Assembly: GCA_021738625.1 (NCBI GenBank) | Contig: JAIPBS010000002.1 | Coordinates: 124,001-188,000, forward strand | Length of the DNA stretch: 64,000 nt | Reading direction: 5' to 3' | DNA from: Bacteroidales bacterium | GTDB lineage: Bacteria > Bacteroidota > Bacteroidia > Bacteroidales > JAIOZK01 | Part shown: in pieces, positions 9,138 to 17,165 of the stretch | How the letters are laid out: every line of letters starts with the position of its first letter | Position numbering within the stretch: position 1 is the stretch's first letter | Notes under the pieces: generated by a model | Seen by the model: only the letters and a program-made list of their open reading frames with translations | Databases searched by the model: none | Told to the model about the DNA's origin: nothing | Translations under genes and position numbers: made by a program

Positions 9138-11804
9138 ATGAGATTGAAGAGGAAAGATTATAAAGGCACATCAGCTAAGGTTTTATTTGTATTCACCTTT
9201 TTGCTGGCATCGATACTGTATGTTCTTCCCGGCCACGCTCAGGTGCAGCTTGGCGACGAACTGATCGAGCTCGACTATTCCAACCCCGGAGAATATGAAA
9301 TCGGTGGCATTACGGTGTCAGGAGTGAAATACCTCGACCAAAGTGTGCTGGTGATGCTATCCGGTTTGAGCATAGGCGATAAAATTCAGGTGCCGGGCGA
9401 TGATATTTCAGATGCAATTCGCAGCCTCTGGAAACAAGGCTTGTTTGAAAGCATTAAAATATCCGTGATCGGAAGACAGGAAAATGTGATCTTTTTAAAT
9501 ATTGATCTGCAAGAACGACCCAGGCTTTCAAAGTTTTCTTTTAAAGGGATCAGAAAAGCAGAAGCCGAGAGCATCAAGGATGACATCCGCCTGACTTCCG
9601 GTGATGTGGTTACCGACAACCTGATCATCAATACCCGAAACATCATTAAAAAACATTACAAAAACAAAGGCTTTCTGGATGCTGAAGTTAAGATCATACA
9701 GGTACCCGATACCAGCATGCCCAATGCTGTGCGGCTGGTGATTGATGTGGATAAAAACAAGAAGGTAAAAATATACCAGATCAATGTTTATGGCAATGAG
9801 CAAATCAGCGACGCCAAGATAAAAAGCGCGTTTAAAAATACAAAGGAGAAATCACTTTTCAGGCCCCTTTCTGATATTGAAACACTGGTATGGGATATGA
9901 GCCTTGCAGCTGTTCAGATACAATTTACCGATGTTTTCAAGATCATGGGTCAATATGCCTCAGATCATTTGCGCCTGCGAATTTTTAAGAGTTCAAAATA
10001 TATTGAGGATGATTTTGAAGAAGACAAAGCCACTTTGATCGATCGGTATAATAAACTTGGCTATAGAGACGCCCAGGTTGTGAAGGACTCCATATACAGA
10101 AATACAGATAATACGATCAACCTTGATGTTTATATAGATGAGGGTGATAAATATTACTTCAGGAACATCACCTGGGTGGGCAATACCAAATACACGGATG
10201 AACAATTGGGCAGAATTCTCAAAATAGAAAAGGGCGATATTTACAACAGGGAGTTGCTGCAAACCAATCTGAGTTTCAATCCAAATGGAACGGATGTGAG
10301 TTCGCTTTATCTGGATGACGGATACCTGTTTTTTACCGCAACGCCCGTGGAAGTGCAAGTGGAAAACGACAGCATCGATATTGAGATCAGGATAAGGGAG
10401 GGCAAGCAGGCCCGTATTAACCGGGTGACCGTGAGCGGCAACACCCGTACCAACGATCATGTGATCATGCGTGAGGTGAGAACAAGGCCTGGTCAGCTTT
10501 TCAGCAGGACCGACCTGATTAGGACACAGCGTGAGCTGGCCCAGTTGAGGTACTTCGATCCCGAATCCATCAATCCGGGCGTAAATCCCGACCCTGAATC
10601 CAGTACCGTTGATATCGAATACCAGGTGGAGGAAACCTCCTCCGATCAGATCGAACTTTCCGGTGGCTGGGGCTACGGCAGGGTGATCGGTACGCTGGGT
10701 CTTTCTTTTAATAACTTCTCTTTGAAAAATATTTTTAATAAGAAAGCCTGGAGGCCGGTTCCGGTGGGCGATGGTCAGAAACTTACCCTCAGGATGCAAA
10801 CATACGGGATAGGTTATTTTAGTTATAGCTTCTCCTTTACCGAACCCTGGCTGGGCGGAAGAAAACCCAATAATTTCAGTGTGTCTTACTACCATTCGCT
10901 ATTTTCGAACGGCAGGCCAAGGGGCGATACCAACCGTTCGGAGTTCAAGATCGACGGATTATCGTTCGGATTGGGAAAACGCCTCGAGTGGCCTGATGAC
11001 TTTTTTCTGCTTCAGCAAGGTATAAGCCTGCAGATGTACCGTCTTAAAAATTACGGCCAGATATTTTCATTCGGATCGGGAACGGGCACATTTAATAATT
11101 TTAACTACAAGGTCACTCTTGGAAGAAATTCATTAAGCCAGTACATTTATCCCAGGTACGGATCGGAAGTTTCTGTTTCCCTTGAGCTAACACCGCCTTA
11201 TTCATTGTTCAGCGATAAGGATTACAGCAAGATGTCGGAAACTGAAAAATACAAATGGATCGAATATCACAAATGGAAATTCAAAGCCAACTGGTATACC
11301 GAGATCGCACCCAAGTTGGTACTTAGCGCCAGAACACAGTTCGGCTTTTTGGGTTTATATAATCGGGAAATCGGCATTACGCCCTTTGAGCGTTTTTATC
11401 TGGGAGGTGACGGACTGAGTGGATACAACAACCTGGATGGCCGTGAGATTATCGGTATGCGGGGGTACGCAAATGAAAGCATTACACCAAATTATTACCT
11501 GAATCAGAATCTGGGTGGAACGATCTATGGAAAATATACGCTCGAATTGCGCTATCCTTTTTCACTCAATCCGAATGCGACTATTTATGCGACTACATTT
11601 CTGGAAGCCGGAAATGCCTGGATCGATTTCGATCAGTTCGATCCTTTTGATGTGCGACGAACAGCCGGCTTTGGCTTGCGCGTGTTCCTACCCATGTTTG
11701 GCTTGCTTGGCATCGACTATGGATACGGTTTTGATGAGATTCCAGGCCTGCCCGATGCAAATGGCGGACAATGGCACTTCTCTATAAATCAATCCATTGA
11801 ATAA
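9138..11804 (+). CDS. bamA: Outer-membrane protein assembly factor BamA
   Basis: BamA inserts beta-barrel proteins into the outer membrane. The 888-residue protein begins with a long signal region ending GHAQ, followed by five POTRA domains over residues of about 45-480 (for example EIGGITVSGVKYLDQ and ITWVGNTKYTDEQL). The barrel starts near IELSGGWGYGRVIGTLG and ends FHFSINQSIE-like. The conserved loop-6 motif (V/I)RGF/Y appears as GMRGY. The neighbours porG, uppS and the two ompH genes are the conserved Bacteroidetes arrangement. The 300-residue antisense ORF over this gene is a shadow. Confidence 0.95.
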   Translation: MRLKRKDYKGTSAKVLFVFTFLLASILYVLPGHAQVQLGDELIELDYSNPGEYEIGGITVSGVKYLDQSVLVMLSGLSIGDKIQVPGDDISDAIRSLWKQGLFESIKISVIGRQENVIFLNIDLQERPRLSKFSFKGIRKAEAESIKDDIRLTSGDVVTDNLIINTRNIIKKHYKNKGFLDAEVKIIQVPDTSMPNAVRLVIDVDKNKKVKIYQINVYGNEQISDAKIKSAFKNTKEKSLFRPLSDIETLVWDMSLAAVQIQFTDVFKIMGQYASDHLRLRIFKSSKYIEDDFEEDKATLIDRYNKLGYRDAQVVKDSIYRNTDNTINLDVYIDEGDKYYFRNITWVGNTKYTDEQLGRILKIEKGDIYNRELLQTNLSFNPNGTDVSSLYLDDGYLFFTATPVEVQVENDSIDIEIRIREGKQARINRVTVSGNTRTNDHVIMREVRTRPGQLFSRTDLIRTQRELAQLRYFDPESINPGVNPDPESSTVDIEYQVEETSSDQIELSGGWGYGRVIGTLGLSFNNFSLKNIFNKKAWRPVPVGDGQKLTLRMQTYGIGYFSYSFSFTEPWLGGRKPNNFSVSYYHSLFSNGRPRGDTNRSEFKIDGLSFGLGKRLEWPDDFFLLQQGISLQMYRLKNYGQIFSFGSGTGTFNNFNYKVTLGRNSLSQYIYPRYGSEVSVSLELTPPYSLFSDKDYSKMSETEKYKWIEYHKWKFKANWYTEIAPKLVLSARTQFGFLGLYNREIGITPFERFYLGGDGLSGYNNLDGREIIGMRGYANESITPNYYLNQNLGGTIYGKYTLELRYPFSLNPNATIYATTFLEAGNAWIDFDQFDPFDVRRTAGFGLRVFLPMFGLLGIDYGYGFDEIPGLPDANGGQWHFSINQSIE

Positions 11805-11890
11805 TAGTGTATTGTAAGAGGGCGCATTTTGTGGCAGGTTTTTTGTTTAAAAAGCGAAATGAAATAAATATCCAATAGGAGGAACGAAAA

Positions 11891-12433
11891 ATGAAAAAAT
11901 TTGTATTGATAATGATCGCGCTGTTTTCGATGAGCGCATTCACTTATGCACAGAAGTATGCATACGTTGATACCGAGTATATTCTGAATAACATCCCCGA
12001 ATATAAGGATGCACAGACCATTCTGGACGACCTGTCTGTAAAATGGCAGAAAGAGATTGAGGACAAACTGGCCAAGATCGAGCGACTTTACAAGGAATAT
12101 CAGTCCGAGGCCGTGTTGCTGCCCGAAGATGTGAAAAGAAAACGTGAAGATGAGATTATCGCCAGGGAAAAGGAAGTGAAAGAGCTTCAAAAGAAATATT
12201 TCGGACAGGAAGGCATGTTGTTCCAAAAGCGTCAGGAACTTGTACAACCTATACAAGAGAAGGTTTTCAACGCCATTGAAAAGATCTCGGTAACCAAAAA
12301 CTATGATTTCGTTTTTGACAAAGCCGGCAGCCTTTCCATATTGTTTGCCGATCCAGGCCTCGACATCAGCGATGATGTGCTGGATGAGGTCGGAACGGTA
12401 ATGCAAACCGTTAAGCGCGGCGACAGGCAATAA
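11891..12433 (+). CDS. OmpH/Skp-family periplasmic chaperone (first copy)
   Basis: A 180-residue periplasmic chaperone with signal peptide MKKFVLIMIALFSMSAFTYAQ. The body opening KYAYVDTEYILNNIPEYKDAQ is the OmpH/Skp signature. It is followed by a lysine/glutamate-rich coiled-coil arm and the C-terminal strand YDFVFDKAGSLSILFADPGLD. Skp-type trimers hold unfolded outer-membrane proteins on their way to BamA. Unusually for this window, a strong ribosome binding site AGGAGG lies 10 bases before the ATG. It follows bamA by 86 bases. Confidence 0.9.
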   Translation: MKKFVLIMIALFSMSAFTYAQKYAYVDTEYILNNIPEYKDAQTILDDLSVKWQKEIEDKLAKIERLYKEYQSEAVLLPEDVKRKREDEIIAREKEVKELQKKYFGQEGMLFQKRQELVQPIQEKVFNAIEKISVTKNYDFVFDKAGSLSILFADPGLDISDDVLDEVGTVMQTVKRGDRQ

Positions 12434-12502
12434 ATCCTGTAACATCCGGCTGATTTAATATATTTTAACAAACAAGCATGGACGTTATTCTAATTTATTT
12501 AA

Positions 12503-12510
12503 TATCTTTG
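12503..12510 (+). promoter_or_regulatory. -7 box upstream of the second ompH
   Basis: TATCTTTG matches TAnnTTTG and lies 35 bases before the ATG of the second ompH. No clear TTG -33 element is seen. It suggests this chaperone can be transcribed separately from the bamA operon. Confidence 0.4.
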
Positions 12511-12545
12511 ACGCGCATTATCTAACAAATATTAATCGCTTGAAT

Positions 12546-13058
12546 ATGAAAAAATTAATCAGTTTATTCGCAATCGGCCTTATTTTAATGGGGCTGTCTG
12601 CAGCAAATGCCCAAACCAATGCCAAGCTCGGTTATATCGATTCTCAGGAGCTAATCAGCATGATGCCCGGTAAGGATTCCGTGGATACCAAGCTGATGGC
12701 TTACCAAAAGGAACTGGAAAGCACCATCCAGCAAATGCTGACAGAGTATCAAAACAAAATTGCCGACTATCAGGCCAATGTGGCTACCATGTCGGAGATC
12801 ATTAAGAAAACAAAAGAAAAAGAGATTACCGATCTGGAAACAAGAATTCAGGATTTTCAGCAAAATGCCGACACGGATTTTCAAACCATGCAGCAACAGC
12901 TATACAAGCCTTTGCTCGACAAGGCCAAGAAAGCCATTGATGATGTGGCAGATGCAAACGGATATACCTATATTTTTGATGCCAGCCTGGGCGTTTTGCT
13001 CTATTTTGAAAAAGGAGATAACATCATGCCGCTTGTAAAGAAAGAACTCGGACTCTAA
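12546..13058 (+). CDS. OmpH/Skp-family periplasmic chaperone (second copy)
   Basis: A 170-residue second OmpH/Skp chaperone with signal peptide MKKLISLFAIGLILMGLSAANAQ and body KLGYIDSQELISMMPGKDSVD. It has a glutamine-rich coiled-coil arm and the C-terminal strand YTYIFDASLGVLLYFEKGDNI. Two tandem ompH genes after bamA are usual in this phylum. The track start is a TTG (12540); the ATG at 12546 directly precedes the signal peptide. The pair differ in arm composition, so they may hold different clients. Confidence 0.9.
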   Translation: MKKLISLFAIGLILMGLSAANAQTNAKLGYIDSQELISMMPGKDSVDTKLMAYQKELESTIQQMLTEYQNKIADYQANVATMSEIIKKTKEKEITDLETRIQDFQQNADTDFQTMQQQLYKPLLDKAKKAIDDVADANGYTYIFDASLGVLLYFEKGDNIMPLVKKELGL

Positions 13059-13082
13059 AAAAATTCAGAAACACCAATTAGG

Positions 13083-13117
13083 AAAGCGCTGTTCCCCAAG
13101 GGATGGCGTTTTTTTAT
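13083..13117 (+). terminator. Rho-independent terminator after ompH
   Basis: A hairpin (CGC..TTCCC / GGGA..GCG with a CAA loop) is followed by a run of seven T residues. It closes the plus-strand envelope run and touches the stop codon of the convergent carbonic anhydrase gene. Confidence 0.7.
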
Positions 13118-13626
13118 TTGTACCAGCTTGCATACATATTGTAGCTATTGGCTATTCGTTCAATTTCACCTTCCATCAATGCCCGGTCAACTTTCTTGAT
13201 CTTTTTGGCAGGAACACCCGCCCATACCGTTCCCGACTCAACGCGCGTGCCTTTTGGGATAAGCGCACCGGCTGCAATAATGGAATTGCTTTCCACTACA
13301 ACATCGTCCATCAGTATGGATCCCATCCCGATCAGAACATTGTCGTGAATGGTACAACCATGTACAATGGCGTTGTGAGCGATAGAAACATTGTTTCCAA
13401 TGCTTACGGGCGCCACCTTGTAAGTGCAATGAACCATCACGCCATCCTGTATGTTCACATTATTGCCGATACGTATGCTATGCACATCTCCTCTTACAAC
13501 AGCGTTAAACCAGAGGCTGCAGTTGTCGCCCATCAATACATCACCGATCAGGGTGGCATTGTCAGCTAAAAAGCAGTTTTTCCCAATTTTGGGATATATT
13601 CCATGTATTTCTTTGATCAAAGCCAT
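13114..13626 (-). CDS. Gamma-carbonic anhydrase family protein
   Basis: A 170-residue left-handed beta-helix protein with hexapeptide repeats (IGNNVNIQDGVMVHC, VSIGNNVSIAHNAIVHGCTI, IGMGSILMDDVVV). The zinc-ligand histidines expected in gamma-class enzymes are visible at VMVHC and SIAHNAIVHG. Members form trimers with metal sites between subunits. Some hydrate CO2 and others (YrdA, PaaY) have unclear activity. The Arg/Asp/Gln set at VVRGDVHSIRIGNNVNIQDG is conserved. It lies 12 bases after nadB on the same strand and is probably co-transcribed. Confidence 0.85.
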   Translation of the reverse strand: MALIKEIHGIYPKIGKNCFLADNATLIGDVLMGDNCSLWFNAVVRGDVHSIRIGNNVNIQDGVMVHCTYKVAPVSIGNNVSIAHNAIVHGCTIHDNVLIGMGSILMDDVVVESNSIIAAGALIPKGTRVESGTVWAGVPAKKIKKVDRALMEGEIERIANSYNMYASWYK

Positions 13627-13638
13627 AATGTATTCGGT

Positions 13639-15243
13639 TTAAAATTCATAGTCGTTCCCGGGGTACCCGTTCTTCCTTTCAACGGTCCGTGGATAGTCGA
13701 TGGAGTAATGCAGGCCGCGGCTTTCTTTTCGGTTCAGGGCCATTTTTATGATCAGGTATCCTACATTGATCAGGTTACGCAATTCACATATGCTTTGCGT
13801 TACCCTGGATTGTTTGTAAAGATCTTCGGTTTCCTTATAAATGATCTCCAACCTCTTAAGAGCTCTTTTCAAACGCAGGTTGCTTCTTACGATCCCCACG
13901 TAATTCGTCATGATGGATTGCACCTCTTTAAGCGACTGGGTGATAAGGATCATTTCTTCATTTAATACGGTACCTGAAGCATCCCAATCAGGAATCTCCT
14001 CGCAGTGTTTAACATCATGAACACGAGCAATTGAATCCATAGCGGACCGATGAGAAAAAACGGCCGATTCGAGCAGGGAGTTAGATGCCAGCCGGTTTGC
14101 GCCGTGCAAGCCGGTAGAGGCCACTTCTCCGCTGGCATATAGTTTATTGATGGAACTCCGCCCATATTCATCTACCTTAATGCCCCCGCACATATAATGG
14201 GCGGCAGGCACTACCGGGATCATTTCGTTGGTGATGTCGATCCCGATGCTGAGGCATTTTGCATAAATGGTAGGGAATTTTTTAATCAGGTCGTCTTTGC
14301 TTAGGTGTGTGCAATCCAGGTGAACAAAATCCTCGCCGCTGAGTTTCATCTCGGTGTCGATGGCACGTGCCACAATATCACGGGGAGCAAGAGAGGCCCT
14401 TTCATCATATTTTTCCATGAATTCCTCACCGGATGTGGTTTTTAAAACTGCGCCGAATCCTCTCAGGGCTTCCGTTATCAGGAAAGAAGGATTTTCTGTC
14501 GGATTGAATAAAGAGGTCGGGTGGAACTGAAAAAACTCCATGTTCTCAGCAGCGCCTTTTGCCCTGTAAACCATGGCAAGCCCGTCACCTGTGGCAATCT
14601 TCGGGTTGGTGGTAGTGGAATACACATTGCCGGCCCCGCCCGTGGCGATCAGTGTGATCTTCGACAGGATCGTATCGATCCCGTTTGTTTCGGGATTTAA
14701 TACATAAGCCCCATAACAATTGGTATCTTTTGTCTTTTTGTTGACTTCCCTGCCAAGATGATGCTGGGTGAGAATATCAATGGTGAAGTGGTTTTCAAGA
14801 ATGTCGATGTTGGGGTGGTTTTTGATTTTTTTGGTTAAGGTACATTCAATCTCGAAGCCCGTTTTATCTTTATAATGAAACACCCTGTTTTCAGAGTGGC
14901 CGCCTTCACGCGACAGATCGTATTTCCCTGATTTTTCCTTATCGAACTGGGCGCCCCATTCGATTAGCTCACGAACCCTTTCGGTTGATTCGGTGATGGT
15001 TAGTTTTACGATTTCTTTGTCATTCAAACCGTCGCCTGCTTTAAGAGTATCCCGTATGTGTTTTTCATAGGTGTCGGGTGTGTACATGACCGCGGCTATG
15101 CCGCCCTGGGCATATTTTGTTGCTGTTTCATCCAGTTTGTCTTTGGTAACGATCAGAACTTTACCATGATCCGCCACTTTGAGTGCATAAACCAATCCAG
15201 CAATGCCGGAACCAATTACAAGAAAATCTACCTTCTTTCTCAT
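13639..15243 (-). CDS. nadB: L-aspartate oxidase
   Basis: NadB oxidises L-aspartate to iminoaspartate, the first step of bacterial NAD synthesis, using FAD with fumarate or oxygen as acceptor. The 534-residue protein starts with the FAD-binding motif FLVIGSGIAGLVYAL and has the succinate dehydrogenase/fumarate reductase-type signatures TKYAQGGIAAVM, REGGHSENRVFHYKDKTG, ATGGAGNVYSTTTNP and the HGANRLASNSLLE segment. nadA and nadC are not next to it. A TAACTTTG promoter box lies just upstream. Within this window it shares NAD(P) metabolism with nadK. Confidence 0.95.
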   Translation of the reverse strand: MRKKVDFLVIGSGIAGLVYALKVADHGKVLIVTKDKLDETATKYAQGGIAAVMYTPDTYEKHIRDTLKAGDGLNDKEIVKLTITESTERVRELIEWGAQFDKEKSGKYDLSREGGHSENRVFHYKDKTGFEIECTLTKKIKNHPNIDILENHFTIDILTQHHLGREVNKKTKDTNCYGAYVLNPETNGIDTILSKITLIATGGAGNVYSTTTNPKIATGDGLAMVYRAKGAAENMEFFQFHPTSLFNPTENPSFLITEALRGFGAVLKTTSGEEFMEKYDERASLAPRDIVARAIDTEMKLSGEDFVHLDCTHLSKDDLIKKFPTIYAKCLSIGIDITNEMIPVVPAAHYMCGGIKVDEYGRSSINKLYASGEVASTGLHGANRLASNSLLESAVFSHRSAMDSIARVHDVKHCEEIPDWDASGTVLNEEMILITQSLKEVQSIMTNYVGIVRSNLRLKRALKRLEIIYKETEDLYKQSRVTQSICELRNLINVGYLIIKMALNRKESRGLHYSIDYPRTVERKNGYPGNDYEF

Positions 15244-15263
15244 ACCTGCTGTGTTTAGTGCCT

Positions 15264-15271
15264 CAAAGTTA
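15264..15271 (-). promoter_or_regulatory. -7 box for nadB
   Basis: TAACTTTG on the minus strand, 20 bases upstream of the nadB ATG, matches TAnnTTTG. I see no transcription factor site next to it. Confidence 0.5.
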
Positions 15272-15372
15272 GTGATTTATTCATTAATGGCATTTCTCTT
15301 CTGTTAAGGGTTGGAAGAGGGTTTGGTGGTTATTCGGTGTTACTCAACTGGCAGTAAATCAGATGCATTTTT

Positions 15373-15738
15373 CTAAAATGAAATGAAATATGGGCCTTCC
15401 GATTTTTCAGACTCTGTCGGAAAATCGATGCGGATACTGGGACAGTGGAGCAAGTCAGGGAATTCTGATTTGCACAATTGTTCTGCTTCTCCAATACTTT
15501 CAACTGGTATCCATTTGTAGTACGTGGAATCGTTTCCATCTATCCGGTCAACAATTTCGCAGAATTCATAAAGATAAAGCTGCCTGCATTCATTACATTG
15601 CATTAGTTTTCGTGTGAGATGCGGGCTGTCTTCAAAAACTTTCAACATGATCAGGCTGTTGTTCAGCATTTGCATTTTCAGATTACGGTCGCCCCACAGA
15701 TGACAATGCAGTGGCAAGGAGGTATTATTTTTTTGCAT
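15373..15738 (-). CDS. Small conserved-looking protein with CxxC, function unknown
   Basis: I do not recognise a characterised family. The product is about 121 residues and soluble, with no signal peptide. It has a possible metal-binding CNEC pair near the middle (LMQCNECRQLYLYEFCEIVD), additional Cys/His at HCHLWGDRN, and a C-terminal acidic/aromatic tail. Codon use looks like the neighbours. The track's first Met lies inside a TACTTTTG promoter box, so the second Met (MQKNN) at 15738 must be the start, and the mRNA would be leaderless or nearly so. It stands alone between nadB and sucB. Confidence 0.6.
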   Translation of the reverse strand: MQKNNTSLPLHCHLWGDRNLKMQMLNNSLIMLKVFEDSPHLTRKLMQCNECRQLYLYEFCEIVDRIDGNDSTYYKWIPVESIGEAEQLCKSEFPDLLHCPSIRIDFPTESEKSEGPYFISF

Positions 15739-15744
15739 TGTGTT

Positions 15745-15752
15745 CAAAAGTA
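15745..15752 (-). promoter_or_regulatory. -7 box abutting the start of the small CxxC gene
   Basis: TACTTTTG on the minus strand lies six bases from the MQKNN start codon. A transcript starting about seven bases downstream would begin at or next to the ATG. Confidence 0.45.
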
Positions 15753-15864
15753 CAAAATGTGGTCGTATAAATCAAGAAAAATTTTGTTTTCAGCCAAACA
15801 GGGCATCCGGGTCTTTTAAAATCAGTCTATTTTATATAACACATTCGCAGCGATTTGCGAATAA

Positions 15865-17154
15865 TTACAATCCCAACATATATTTGGCTGTATCTTCGCC
15901 CCCGGTGATCAGGCGCCCGGGATGTTCCAGCATTTCCTTCACCTTTACCAGGAAACTCACGGAATCTTTTCCATCGATGATTCTGTGATCATAAGAGAGG
16001 GCCACATACATGACCGGATGTATTTCAACCTTTCCTTTTAATGCAACGGGCCGTTCAACAATGTTGTGCATACCCAGTATGGCGCTTTGAGGCGGATTGA
16101 TGATGGGGGTGGACAGCATGGAACCGAACACCCCTCCATTTGTAATGGTAAAGGTGCCGCCTTCCATTTCTTCCAGCGAGAGCTTGTTGTTTCTTGCCTT
16201 GTCAGCCAGCTCCCTGATGTTTTGTTCAATTTCGTTGAAAGACATGGATTCGGCATTTCTTAGGATGGGAACCATCAGCCCTTTGGGAGCGCTCACAGCA
16301 ATCCCGATGTCGCAATAATTATGGTAAACGATCTCATTGCCGTCCTTCTGTGCATTCACCATTGGAAACTGCTGCAGGGCTTCTGCTATCGCTTTTGTAA
16401 AAAAGGACATAAACCCAAGGCCAATGCCGTATTTTTCCTTAAAAGCATCTTTATATTTTTTCCTGATCTCCATGATGGCGGTCATGTTCACCTCGTTGAA
16501 GGTTGTCAGCATGGCCGTCTGGTTTTTTACATTCACCAGTCGTTCGGAAAGTTTGATACGCAATGCGGACATCTTTTTCCGCTGACTATCCCTGCTTTTT
16601 TCCTTTTGGGACTTGACCGGGGCTGCCTGGCTGTCTTTATTTTCAAGGAAAAATGAAACATCCTTTTTGGAAATTCTGTAACGTTTGAAAAATTCAACCA
16701 GCTCTTCTTGTTTCAAATCCTCTTTTTCCATGAGTTTTTTAGCAAGCGGAGACATGTGAAGCTCATAAGAGGATGATTCTTCTTTTTTTTCATCTGCCTT
16801 TTTTGATTCGGGCTTCTTTTCCTTTTCCTTTTCAACAGAGGGTTTGGCTTCTTTTTTTTCCGTTTCTTCCGGTTTTTGTTCCTGGTCTTTTTTAGGGGCT
16901 TTCTTTTTCGTCCCTTTCTTATCTGTGTCTATTTTGGCAATGACGGAATCCACTTCCATATTATCACCCTCCTCTGCAAGCAATTCAATTTCGCCTTCTT
17001 CTGCAGCACTTATGCTAAGGGTAGCCTTGTCGGAATCGATTTCTGCGATTTCCTGATCTTTCTCAACGTGTTCTCCGTTTTCAACAAGCCAGTTGGCCAG
17101 TTGTACTTCTGTGATGGATTCTCCCGGGCTGGGAACTTTTACTTCAATTACCAT
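15865..17154 (-). CDS. sucB: 2-oxoglutarate dehydrogenase E2 (dihydrolipoyl succinyltransferase)
   Basis: E2 of the 2-oxoglutarate dehydrogenase complex transfers the succinyl group to CoA in the TCA cycle. The 429-residue protein has an N-terminal lipoyl domain (lipoyl lysine in DSDKATLS), a Lys/Glu-rich linker, and a peripheral-subunit-binding domain ([13 protein letters not shown]). The C-terminal acyltransferase core carries the catalytic [11 protein letters not shown]. Catalytic residues are intact. It ends 11 bases after sucA in the same direction. E3 (lipoamide dehydrogenase) is not encoded nearby. Confidence 0.95.
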   Translation of the reverse strand: MVIEVKVPSPGESITEVQLANWLVENGEHVEKDQEIAEIDSDKATLSISAAEEGEIELLAEEGDNMEVDSVIAKIDTDKKGTKKKAPKKDQEQKPEETEKKEAKPSVEKEKEKKPESKKADEKKEESSSYELHMSPLAKKLMEKEDLKQEELVEFFKRYRISKKDVSFFLENKDSQAAPVKSQKEKSRDSQRKKMSALRIKLSERLVNVKNQTAMLTTFNEVNMTAIMEIRKKYKDAFKEKYGIGLGFMSFFTKAIAEALQQFPMVNAQKDGNEIVYHNYCDIGIAVSAPKGLMVPILRNAESMSFNEIEQNIRELADKARNNKLSLEEMEGGTFTITNGGVFGSMLSTPIINPPQSAILGMHNIVERPVALKGKVEIHPVMYVALSYDHRIIDGKDSVSFLVKVKEMLEHPGRLITGGEDTAKYMLGL

Positions 17155-17165
17155 TGTTTAAGCCT

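Noticed and set aside
9993-10895. 300-residue antisense ORF over bamA
   Set aside because: Shadow of bamA; composition is typical of a reverse-frame artefact and bamA is certain.
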